Both the position numbers and the translations under genes were made by a program. The notes beneath the pieces were generated by a model, which saw only the letters and a program-made list of their open reading frames with translations, searched no databases and had not been told where the DNA came from. A stretch of DNA of 34,430 bases from Chloroflexota bacterium (GTDB taxonomy: Bacteria > Chloroflexota > Anaerolineae > J036 > Brachytrichaceae): assembly GCA_030550095.1 (NCBI GenBank), contig JAUQQA010000027.1:1-34430 (forward strand). The letters run 5' to 3'. Positions 1 through 6,629 of this stretch are shown here, in pieces (the stretch's first letter is position 1; every line of letters starts with the position of its first letter).

Positions 1-726
1 TCCCTTCATGCTCAAGCATGGCCTTTAAGTAACGATGCGGTTCTGCCACAGCATAGAAAGCGCGTGGCTCATGGATTGATAGGTTTGATTTCGCTCCAAC
101 CGCAGGATAGGTTGAGTGTGCCTTCTTTGCGAGGCGTGCAGCCCTACGGTATGTATTGGCTTTTGCGCGCTTTAGGCGAATCTGGTTATGTTGCAGAAGG
201 GATAAGTGTGATAAAAGCTTACTACGGTGACCTAATTCAAAAAGGCGCAACGACATGGTGGGAGATCTTTTTCGCTGATCAGAGACCGACCTCTAGTCTT
301 TCGCATGGTTGGGGTGGCTCACCCACTTGGTTCTTGAGCACCTACGTATTGGGTGGCAGGCAAATCGAGCGGGGGCAGTGGCTGTTTCAGCCGGCATTGC
401 TGCCCAGCTTTGAGGTCACAGGCTCTTTGCCTCTCGGCGACGCGGTTTTGCATGTGTCATGGCGAAGAGAAGGATGCCAGAGCGGGTTCTCCGAAATTGA
501 GGCTCCCACAGGTCACACTGGAACGATCAAACTGCCGCGATCTGCAGACGAAGTGTTTTGGAACGGTGAGCGCGTTTGGTCCCAAAGAACAGCGTTGAGC
601 TCAAGTGTGACTCTAGATGATGAGCATCTTCTCATCCGCCCTGTTCCTCCAGGTCGTCATATCTTGGAACTTCGTTGGGATTGTGAGCGGCTTCATTTGC
701 CCCTAGTCAGGGCAAGCACGCCCTAA
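1..726 (+). CDS. alpha-L-rhamnosidase-like glycosidase (GH78), C-terminal part
   Basis: The reading frame is open from the first base of the window, so only the last 241 residues are present and the true start lies upstream. The family hydrolyses terminal alpha-L-rhamnose from glycosides or polysaccharides with an inverting (alpha/alpha)6-barrel. The visible part holds the end of that barrel: an HAQAW segment at residues 3-7, a GATTWWEIF stretch near residue 83, and SLSHGWGGSPTWFLST near residue 99. The last two are hallmark GH78 stretches. A C-terminal beta-sandwich domain follows from about residue 120. The catalytic acid region is outside the window, so activity and signal peptide cannot be judged. 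Base composition is odd: sampled stretches are about 38-50% G+C, against about 65% in a sample from the dGTPase gene. The family call is fairly secure; the exact substrate is not. Confidence 0.8.
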   Translation, partial: SLHAQAWPLSNDAVLPQHRKRVAHGLIGLISLQPQDRLSVPSLRGVQPYGMYWLLRALGESGYVAEGISVIKAYYGDLIQKGATTWWEIFFADQRPTSSLSHGWGGSPTWFLSTYVLGGRQIERGQWLFQPALLPSFEVTGSLPLGDAVLHVSWRREGCQSGFSEIEAPTGHTGTIKLPRSADEVFWNGERVWSQRTALSSSVTLDDEHLLIRPVPPGRHILELRWDCERLHLPLVRASTP

Positions 727-816
727 CTAAGCACGCGAAACCTTGAAAGCTGCTGGCTGGCAAGGCAGTTTGGCTGTGCACAGTCGCTGTGCTACCCATT
801 CTCTCGGCTACAGCGT

Positions 817-822
817 TACAAT
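817..822 (+). promoter_or_regulatory. -10 element (TACAAT) close to the next start codon
   Basis: TACAAT ends 12 bases before the ATG at 835, so transcription would start about 5 bases before the start codon. No convincing -35 hexamer is seen 16-18 bases upstream, and there is no Shine-Dalgarno site. It fits the near-leaderless pattern seen at other first genes in this window. Confidence 0.45.
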
Positions 823-834
823 CTAAAACGTCTC

Positions 835-1719
835 ATGATGCCTCCTGCGGCTTCGCGCCTCACCTCCGAGGATCGCGCTTTGCTTGCCGATCGCGTCTCT
901 GTCACAACTGCGTTGCTGGTGTTGGTCCCTGTGTTGTTGATGTTCGCAGCGCTGTCATCGCAGCGGCTACAGGTGAGTGTGCTCGGTGCGCCGCTTTACA
1001 TCACGCTCGACGCTAAGACATTGCTGCTTTGGGTAATGCCAGCGCTGGCAGCAATTGGCGCTGACTGGACGCTGCGCGTGCACCCAGCAGTGCGTGAGGG
1101 CAAGGTGTTCGTGCTGTTTCCGTTTTGGATCGCGCCTGGACTTGCTGCGTTCTGGCTGGCGCTTGCACTGGGGCAGGCGCAGAGTTGGGCAGTGTGGGTG
1201 TTGACGCTCATCTTCGGCGCTGTGTTGGTGAGCGCGTTGATCGTCGCTGAGTACTACACGCTCTCACCCCATGCAAATCAGCACGTCCTGGCGCGCAACG
1301 TTGTGCAGTTCGCTAGCTACCTGATCGCCTTCGCTTCCTTCACGCTGATCTACGGCATCCGCGAGCGAAGCCTAGTGAGCGCTACAGCCACGCTGCTGAT
1401 CGCTTTGGCGCTCGCCGTTGATCTGCTCGCTTCGCAAGGGGCGCCGCTCAGGCGTGCACTCGTCTTCGCCTTGATCGCTGCGTGGGCAGTGGGGCAATCC
1501 ACTTGGGCGATGAATTACTGGAACGTCGGCGCGCTGAGCGCGGGTCTGATCCTGCTGGGAGTTTTTCATTTCACTGTTGGGCTCTCGCGCGCTGTGTTAA
1601 CGGGCTCCGCCTCGCGCGGCGTGGTGGTTACCCACGGCGGGGTGTTGACTCTGCTTGCTCTCGCCGCGTTCGCGCTTGCGAACTTGGAGCGCGCTGCGAA
1701 CTTGCCAGGAGGAATTTAA
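835..1719 (+). CDS. polytopic membrane protein of unknown function
   Basis: This 294-residue protein is almost entirely hydrophobic, with about nine predicted membrane helices (roughly residues 22-41, 57-75, 88-108, 118-140, 155-175, 180-200, 206-226, 228-252 and 265-285). I recognise no transporter signature, catalytic motif or signal peptide, so no function is assigned. It ends with TAA at 1717-1719, three bases before the start of the PfkB-type kinase gene, and its last codons carry that gene's ribosome-binding site. The two are therefore very likely co-transcribed and translationally coupled. The ATG at 835 was chosen because a TACAAT box lies just upstream. A role alongside nucleoside or sugar phosphorylation is suggested only by the neighbour. 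Confidence 0.8.
   Translation: MMPPAASRLTSEDRALLADRVSVTTALLVLVPVLLMFAALSSQRLQVSVLGAPLYITLDAKTLLLWVMPALAAIGADWTLRVHPAVREGKVFVLFPFWIAPGLAAFWLALALGQAQSWAVWVLTLIFGAVLVSALIVAEYYTLSPHANQHVLARNVVQFASYLIAFASFTLIYGIRERSLVSATATLLIALALAVDLLASQGAPLRRALVFALIAAWAVGQSTWAMNYWNVGALSAGLILLGVFHFTVGLSRAVLTGSASRGVVVTHGGVLTLLALAAFALANLERAANLPGGI
1707..1714 (+). promoter_or_regulatory. Shine-Dalgarno site for the kinase gene
   Basis: AGGAGGAA lies 8 bases before the ATG at 1723 and inside the last codons of the upstream membrane-protein gene. This supports translation of an internal operon gene and fixes its start. Confidence 0.75.
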
Positions 1720-1722
1720 GCC

Positions 1723-2679
1723 ATGAGCGACCGCGTCTTGGTGATCGGTGCAGCGAACTTTGACATTAAGGGGCGCATGGCAAACCCGCCAGTGATGTAC
1801 TCCTCGAACACGGCCTTGATCCGCACCAGCTTTGGCGGCGTCGCGCGCAACATCGCGGAGAACCTCGCGCGGCTTGGTGTGCCTGTCACGCTGCTCACCG
1901 CTGTCGGAGATGATTACGCTGGCGAAGGCTTGCTCGAGAGCGCCCACGAAGTCGGCGTAGATGTCTCTCGGGCGCTCGTGATCGAGAATGCCACTACCGG
2001 CACCTACCTCGCTGCGTTGGATGACCAAGGTGACATGCTGCTGGCGCTCGACGACCTGCGTGTGCTGCGCCACATCACGCCCGACTACCTCAAGCAACAC
2101 CGTGACGCCTTTCGTGACTGCGCGCTCGTCGCCATGGACCTTAACCTCAGCGACGAAGCGCTGCGCACGGCGATCCACTTGGCACACGCCTATGACAAGC
2201 CGATCTGCGTGGACCCTACCTCGGCAGTGCTCGCAAGCACGCTGCGCCCGTACTTGCCACATCTCTACGTGGTGACGCCGAACATCAGCGAGGCTGAAGC
2301 GCTGCTCGGTGATTTCGAGATCCGCTCCTCAGACGATGCCCTGCTCGCCGCGCGGCAGTTGGTGCGGCTTGGCGTCAAAGTTGCGGTGATCACGCAGGCA
2401 GAACGCGGCGCTTGCTACGCTACCGAGTCCGAAAGTGGTCAGTTCCCCGCGCTGCGCGTCAACATCGTGGACACCACCGGCGCTGGCGACGCGCTCACTG
2501 CCACGTTGATCTTCGGCTTGCTGAACGGCTTCTCGATCAGCGATGCGTTGCAGCTCGGCATTCGTGCAGCGGCGCTCACCCTCACCTCCACCGAGACCGT
2601 GGCGCCTGAGCTGAGCTTGGATCGGCTCTACGGCATGGACGAAGATCTCCGCTCCCCCGACGCCGAGCCGGTTTTGTAA
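1723..2679 (+). CDS. PfkB-family carbohydrate kinase, probably pseudouridine kinase (PsuK-like)
   Basis: This 318-residue ribokinase-fold enzyme would use ATP to phosphorylate a sugar or nucleoside hydroxyl. The PfkB signature 1 region is FGGVARNIAENLARLG (about residues 37-52). Signature 2 is DTTGAGDA (about 250-257), where Asp256 would be the catalytic base; ANFDIKGR near the N-terminus resembles the substrate-lid entry. Several stretches (GANFD-I-G at the start, GGVARNIAENLA, ITPDYLKQHRD, and a D-x-N-x-S-x-EAL stretch) recall E. coli PsuK, which makes pseudouridine 5'-phosphate for PsuG. No psuG glycosidase gene is adjacent; the operon partner is a membrane protein. The family is certain, but the substrate is inferred from resemblance only. 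Another nucleoside or sugar kinase remains possible. Confidence 0.85.
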   Translation: MSDRVLVIGAANFDIKGRMANPPVMYSSNTALIRTSFGGVARNIAENLARLGVPVTLLTAVGDDYAGEGLLESAHEVGVDVSRALVIENATTGTYLAALDDQGDMLLALDDLRVLRHITPDYLKQHRDAFRDCALVAMDLNLSDEALRTAIHLAHAYDKPICVDPTSAVLASTLRPYLPHLYVVTPNISEAEALLGDFEIRSSDDALLAARQLVRLGVKVAVITQAERGACYATESESGQFPALRVNIVDTTGAGDALTATLIFGLLNGFSISDALQLGIRAAALTLTSTETVAPELSLDRLYGMDEDLRSPDAEPVL

Positions 2680-2684
2680 ACCGC

Positions 2685-2702
2685 TTGCTGAGAAGCAGTT
2701 TT
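2685..2702 (+). terminator. weak hairpin with T-run after the kinase gene
   Basis: TTGCT and AGCAG (2685-2689, 2694-2698) can pair around a GAGA tetraloop, with one T-G wobble, followed by TTTT. The stem is only 5 bp, so this is at best a weak terminator. It lies just upstream of the next gene's -10 box. Confidence 0.25.
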
Positions 2703-2720
2703 GCGCGTCTGCGGACTCTC

Positions 2721-2726
2721 TACAAT
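2721..2726 (+). promoter_or_regulatory. -10 element (TACAAT), leaderless start
   Basis: TACAAT ends 7 bases before the ATG at 2734, placing the transcript start at or beside the start codon. TTTTGC at 2699-2704 is a possible weak -35, 16 bases upstream. The position decides the gene start: an upstream in-frame TTG at 2701 would lie inside the promoter. Confidence 0.55.
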
Positions 2727-2733
2727 CTGCTGC

Positions 2734-4533
2734 ATGGCGAACGAGATGCGCGTGCAGTGGCGTGAGTGGAGTGACGAGGCGTTCGCAGAGGCGAAGGCGC
2801 AGGACAAACCCATTTTGCTTGGCATCAGCGCGGTGTGGTGTCATTGGTGTCATGTGATGGACCGAGGCATCCCTGGCGATCCCATTCACACGGGTGTTTA
2901 CAGCGACCCTCAGATCGCGGCTTACATCAACGAGCACTTCATTCCAATTCGCGTGGATAACGACCAGCGCCCTGACATCAACGCGCGCTACAACATGGGC
3001 GGTTGGCCCACCACCTGTTTCCTCACCCCCGACGGCGAGGTGATCTACGGCGCGACCTACCTCGCGCCAGCGCAGATGCGTCAATTGCTGCCGCGCGTGG
3101 TTGAAGTCTGGCGCAATGAGCGTGAGGAAGTGCTTGCGCACTTGCGCGCCCACGCGCAAGCGGTCGAGCCGCCTGCGGCGCCTGTCGGCGCGTTGCCCGA
3201 CGCCGAAACCGTGCTCAACGCCGTGCTCACCGTCATCACACGTAACTACGACCGCCGCAACGGTGGCTTAGGCGGCGGGCAAAAGTTCCCGATGAGCGAG
3301 GTGTGGTCGCTGCTGCTCCTACAACATCACCGCAGCGGCGAGGCAGCATGGCTCGACATGGTAGCGCAGACGCTGATCGCCATGGGCACGCGCGGCATGT
3401 ACGACCGCGTCGCTGGCGGCTGGTTCCGCTATTCCACCACGCCCGATTGGAGTGTGCCGCACTTCGAGAAGATGCTCGAAGACCACGCGCGCCTGCTGCC
3501 GCTCTACGCGCGCGCCGCGCAGCATTGCCAACAGGCGGGCAAAACCGCCGAAGCTGAGACATTGCTCGGCGTCGTCCAAAGCGCGCTGGCGTATCTCCAA
3601 AGCACGTTGCTGCGCGATGACGCCGAAGCGACGTACTTCGCCGGCAGCCAAGACGCAGACGAGCACTACTACATGCTCTCGCGCGTCGAACGCGCCCAGC
3701 ACACACCGCCTTTCGTTGATTGGCGGCTGTATGCCGACTGGAACGCGCTGATGGTCTCGGCGCTGCTCGAAGTGAGCGTGGTGTTGGGACAACCCGAGCT
3801 TGAAATGCTGGCCCAGCGCGTGTGGCACACGCTCGTGCGCTTGTGCGTCCAAGAGGATGGCTGCGTGGTTCACTCGCTGATCCCAAGCGAGACTGGCTTC
3901 CAACCCGCGCGCTTGCGCGGCATGCTCGGCGACCAAGCAGCGCTGGCGAAGGCCAGCCTCGACCTCGCGCAGCACGTGCCTGCGTTGCGCGCCGAGGCGC
4001 TGCAGCTTGCTGAGCGCGTCGTGCGCTTTGCGGTGCAACATCTGCGCGCGCCGAACGGTGGTTTCTACGACACACCAGCCGATGAGAACTGCCAGGGCTT
4101 GTTGCGCGTGCGCATCCAGCCGATGGCCGACAACAGCGCGTTTGCTGAGGCGCTGCTCGGACTGAGCTTTTTGCGCGAGGAACCCCGTTGGCGCGAAATA
4201 GCACAGCAAGCACTGGCGGTCTTCGCGGAGGAGTATCGGCGCTACCGTGAGCACGCCGCAGGCTACGCGCTCGCAGTTTGGCGCGCTGCGAACTTGCCCG
4301 ACGAGATCGCGCTGGTTGCCGATTCCGATGAGGCGCTTGCAGCGTGGGCGCGCGCCGCGCACACTCCCTACGCGCCGTGGCGTTGCGTGCATTTGCTGCA
4401 CACGGCGCGCGACGCGCACATCATCGCTGCGCGCGGCTACCCCACGCAACGCTTGCCGGTCGCGTTCCGCTGCAAGGGCACAACGTGCAGCGCGCCGATC
4501 TTCGAGCCATCCACGCTCACGACGGGCGTGTGA
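2734..4533 (+). CDS. thioredoxin-domain protein of the DUF255 / YyaL / SPATA20 family
   Basis: This 599-residue protein has an N-terminal thioredoxin-like domain (about residues 5-150) with the motif CHWC at Cys36-Cys39. A long alpha-helical region follows that resembles six-hairpin glycosidase or N-acylglucosamine epimerase folds (about 165-530). That pairing defines the DUF255 family. The QKFPMSE, DRVAGGWFRYSTTPDW and PHFEKMLEDHARLL stretches and the closing C-K-G-T-T-C segment are typical. The family's biochemical role is poorly known; a redox function coupled to a sugar-like ligand is often guessed. Family members are usually nearer 650-700 residues, so this one is compact. No signal peptide is seen, suggesting a cytoplasmic protein. 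The start at ATG 2734 is preferred because TACAAT lies 7 bases before it. The 3' end overlaps the convergent methyltransferase gene by 17 bases. Confidence 0.88.
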   Translation: MANEMRVQWREWSDEAFAEAKAQDKPILLGISAVWCHWCHVMDRGIPGDPIHTGVYSDPQIAAYINEHFIPIRVDNDQRPDINARYNMGGWPTTCFLTPDGEVIYGATYLAPAQMRQLLPRVVEVWRNEREEVLAHLRAHAQAVEPPAAPVGALPDAETVLNAVLTVITRNYDRRNGGLGGGQKFPMSEVWSLLLLQHHRSGEAAWLDMVAQTLIAMGTRGMYDRVAGGWFRYSTTPDWSVPHFEKMLEDHARLLPLYARAAQHCQQAGKTAEAETLLGVVQSALAYLQSTLLRDDAEATYFAGSQDADEHYYMLSRVERAQHTPPFVDWRLYADWNALMVSALLEVSVVLGQPELEMLAQRVWHTLVRLCVQEDGCVVHSLIPSETGFQPARLRGMLGDQAALAKASLDLAQHVPALRAEALQLAERVVRFAVQHLRAPNGGFYDTPADENCQGLLRVRIQPMADNSAFAEALLGLSFLREEPRWREIAQQALAVFAEEYRRYREHAAGYALAVWRAANLPDEIALVADSDEALAAWARAAHTPYAPWRCVHLLHTARDAHIIAARGYPTQRLPVAFRCKGTTCSAPIFEPSTLTTGV

Positions 4534-5137
4534 GCATGAACACCGAAACCGAGGCGTGGCGCATCCTCACGACGTGATGCGCCACCGCAAAGCCCGCAGC
4601 AGCAAAACGCCGCTGCGCGGCGTGTACCTCGCGTTGCGATTGCCCCGTCAGTCGGTAGATCGCGCGCAACAGCCGCGCGTGCGGCGTTGCTGAAAGCACG
4701 ATCACCCACACCCCGCCAGGGCACAACACGCGCCACACGGCGCGCAAGGTGTGCGCGTCGAAGACAGCAGCGGTGGGGAAGGTCCACACGGCTGCGTCGA
4801 AACATCGGTCTGCAAAGGGGAGCGCGCGCGCGTCCGCTTGCGCATGCAGCGCCGGTGCGAGCGCAGCGCGGCGCAGGCGCTCGCGCAGCCGGCGCGCCAT
4901 TTGCCACGATCGATCCACGCCCACCACGTCTATGCCGCACGCGCGCAAAGCGACGAAAAGATGCCCAGGACCGTGCCCGATTTCGAGCACGCGCCCTCTT
5001 TGCGGCAGAAACTGCAACGCACACCGCCCCCAGTCATGCCACTCGCCGAACGAGACTGCCGCTGCCACGACATCGTAAGCCCAGGCGAACGTGGTGTAGA
5101 GCCGATCGAGCAACCAGAGCACAAGCGCGCGCAGCAT
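4517..5137 (-). CDS. class I SAM-dependent methyltransferase
   Basis: This 206-residue protein has the Rossmann-type methyltransferase core. Motif I is VLEIGHGPG at residues 50-58. An acidic residue follows the second strand (VVGVDRSWQMARR), DARALPFADRCFDAAVW is the usual motif II/post-II region, and a CPGGVWVIV strand follows. It would transfer a methyl group from S-adenosylmethionine to an unknown acceptor; the fold does not reveal which. The hydrophobic N-terminus (LVLWLLDRLYTTFAWAYDVVAA) might contact a membrane or a lipid-like substrate, as in quinone or lipid methyltransferases, but this is inference. It is transcribed away from the FtsK-type gene, sharing a 109-base intergenic region, and converges on the DUF255 gene. 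Confidence 0.82.
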   Translation of the reverse strand: MLRALVLWLLDRLYTTFAWAYDVVAAAVSFGEWHDWGRCALQFLPQRGRVLEIGHGPGHLFVALRACGIDVVGVDRSWQMARRLRERLRRAALAPALHAQADARALPFADRCFDAAVWTFPTAAVFDAHTLRAVWRVLCPGGVWVIVLSATPHARLLRAIYRLTGQSQREVHAAQRRFAAAGFAVAHHVVRMRHASVSVFMLTRPS

Positions 5138-5175
5138 GACGGTATCCCAAATTTCCCATATTTCGCAAGCCCCAC

Positions 5176-5204
5176 TTGACGATCACAAATGGGTTCAAGA
5201 TAAT
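5176..5204 (+). promoter_or_regulatory. sigma-70-type promoter of the FtsK-like gene
   Basis: TTGACG (5176-5181), a 17-base spacer and GATAAT (5199-5204) form the best canonical promoter in the window. Transcription would start near 5211, inside the LexA-like palindrome. A GGAG ribosome site at 5235-5238 lies 8 bases before the ATG at 5247. Confidence 0.7.
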
Positions 5205-5206
5205 TT

Positions 5207-5220
5207 TGAACAAGTGTTCT
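5207..5220. promoter_or_regulatory. LexA-like (SOS box) palindrome
   Basis: TGAACAAGTGTTCT holds a perfect GAAC-N4-GTTC palindrome (GAAC 5208-5211, GTTC 5216-5219). The known LexA box of Bacillus and mycobacteria is CGAAC-N4-GTTCG with a purine/pyrimidine preference in the centre, and AAGT fits it. The site covers the predicted transcript start of the FtsK-like gene, a position where a bound repressor would block initiation. The outer bases are T rather than C/G. Confidence 0.55.
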
Positions 5221-5246
5221 AATTCGTTGAGAGCGGAGACGAAGCA

Positions 5247-6221
5247 ATGTACCGCAAGCTTGCCTCGACTGCGGACCGAATCGAAGCGGTGCTGCGCGAA
5301 CGGCGCGCGCCAGCTATCGTTGTAGGCGGTCGGGTGTTGCCGGGGTTTGTAGAGATGCTGCTGCGCCCGGCGCCGGGCACGCGCGTTAGCCAGATCAAGG
5401 CGCTGCAAGCTGACCTGGCGTTAGCACTTGGGAACGCAAACGTGCGCTTGGTGCAAAGCGGTGATCATCTCGCCGTGCACATCCCGCGCGCCCAGCGCAG
5501 CGTGGTGCGCCTTTCGCAGCTACTGCAACGCGCGCAGCAGGCGCCGCCTTATACCGCAGTGCTCGGGCTTGCGGAAGACGGCGCGGTGCTCATGGCGAAT
5601 CTCGCTGCGCCCGAGGTGGCGCATGTGCTGATCGCAGGCGCGACGGGCAGCGGCAAGACGGTGCTCGCGCGCACCATCGTGCTGAGCCTGTGCGCGCGCC
5701 ATCGCCCCGCGCAGTTCGGCTTGGTCGTGATCGACCCCAAGTTGCGTGGCGAGGATGTCTTCGAGAACGCCGTGCGCCGCCATTTGCTTTTGCCGATCGC
5801 GCGCACGCCCGAAGCGATCCACGCTGCGATCGCGCGCGTGGTGCAGGCGATGGAACAGCGCACGCCGCGCGATGCAATCCATCCGCGCGTGTTGGTGTAT
5901 GTGGACGAGTTGGCGGACGTCTGCCACATGGGGGGCAGCGGCATGGTCGAGCAGCTCACGCGCATTGCGCAGCGCGGGCGCGAGGTTGGCGTGCATTTGC
6001 TTGCCTGCACGCAAAAGCCGACTGCGCGCGCGATCGGGAGCCTGCTCAAGGCAAACCTGCCGCTGCGGCTTGTGGGGCGTGTCGCCAGCCCTGAGGATGC
6101 GCGCGTTGCAGCGGGGCGTGGTGGCACCAACGCCGAGCGCCTGCTCGGCAGCGGTGATTTCCTCGCCGTCAGCGGCGCAGGCACCATTCGATTCCAGGCA
6201 GCTTACCCTGACGTGATGTGA
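5247..6221 (+). CDS. minimal FtsK/SpoIIIE-type DNA-translocase ATPase
   Basis: This 324-residue protein is essentially a single FtsK/SpoIIIE motor domain. An N-terminal region of about 100 residues (PAPGTRVSQIKALQADLALAL resembles the alpha domain preceding the motor) leads into Walker A GATGSGKT (131-138) and Walker B VLVYVDELAD with Asp220-Glu221. The FtsK-specific run follows: Q-R-G-REVGVHLLACTQKP, then KANLPLRLVGRVASPEDAR, and LLGSGDFLAVSG. It lacks the four membrane helices of full FtsK, the long linker and the C-terminal winged-helix gamma domain that reads KOPS sites. It is therefore not a complete chromosome-dimer-resolution FtsK. The next gene encodes a two-helix membrane protein that could anchor it. 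The promoter carries a LexA-like box, suggesting DNA-damage control. A plasmid- or element-derived transfer ATPase is an alternative, but no other mobile genes are nearby. Confidence 0.88.
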   Translation: MYRKLASTADRIEAVLRERRAPAIVVGGRVLPGFVEMLLRPAPGTRVSQIKALQADLALALGNANVRLVQSGDHLAVHIPRAQRSVVRLSQLLQRAQQAPPYTAVLGLAEDGAVLMANLAAPEVAHVLIAGATGSGKTVLARTIVLSLCARHRPAQFGLVVIDPKLRGEDVFENAVRRHLLLPIARTPEAIHAAIARVVQAMEQRTPRDAIHPRVLVYVDELADVCHMGGSGMVEQLTRIAQRGREVGVHLLACTQKPTARAIGSLLKANLPLRLVGRVASPEDARVAAGRGGTNAERLLGSGDFLAVSGAGTIRFQAAYPDVM

Positions 6222-6229
6222 GGGCAACG

Positions 6230-6616
6230 ATGCGCGGGCTGAATGTGGCGTTCGGCTTGGGCGTGGTCGGGTTCATGATCGCGCTGGGCGTCGGCATCAG
6301 CGCACACCTCAGCGCCGTAATGGTTGCGGTGCTAATGGGTGTAGTGATCGGCGCGTTGGTCACGGCGCCGACGGTTGCTTTGGTGATGTGGATCGCGTTG
6401 CGCGCGCACCACGAGGCAGCACATCCGTATGCGCCGATGCCGCCCTCGCCCGTGCGCCCTGTGCCCTGGTCGGCAGCACAGCCCGCCGAACCAGCGCCGC
6501 CTTTCGGCTTCGGGCAAGGCTTGCTGCCTCAGCCACGGCGGTTCTACGTCATTGGCGAATCGGGTGAGGTGACAGAGCTGAGCGCTGCTGAGTCGGATGA
6601 GGAGATGCGCTGGTGA
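6230..6616 (+). CDS. small two-helix membrane protein with a proline-rich tail
   Basis: The 128-residue product has two adjacent hydrophobic helices (about residues 3-25 and 28-52). They are followed by a cytoplasm-like tail rich in proline and alanine (about 60-100) and an acidic end (ESGEVTELSAAESDEE). I do not recognise a family. The ATG at 6230 is preferred: AGGG at 6221-6224 sits 5 bases before it, whereas the in-frame GTG at 6218 overlaps the ATPase stop codon and lacks a site. It begins 8 bases after the FtsK-like gene, so the two are almost certainly one transcript. A plausible idea is a membrane anchor supplied in trans to the soluble ATPase, but nothing beyond topology and position supports it. 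Confidence 0.75.
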   Translation: MRGLNVAFGLGVVGFMIALGVGISAHLSAVMVAVLMGVVIGALVTAPTVALVMWIALRAHHEAAHPYAPMPPSPVRPVPWSAAQPAEPAPPFGFGQGLLPQPRRFYVIGESGEVTELSAAESDEEMRW

Positions 6617-6629
6617 GCCGCAGGGGGCA

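Noticed and set aside
2701-2733. Upstream in-frame TTG start for the DUF255 gene
   Set aside because: The extension would run through the TACAAT -10 box at 2721 and adds residues not typical of the family; ATG 2734 is better.
3236-4449. Long open frames antisense to the DUF255 gene
   Set aside because: They are Arg/Ala/Cys-rich shadows of high-G+C coding sequence with no recognisable motif; the sense frame has clear family motifs.
5247-6221. Calling the FtsK-like protein the chromosome-segregation FtsK
   Set aside because: It lacks the membrane domain, the linker and the gamma domain; it is a stand-alone motor.
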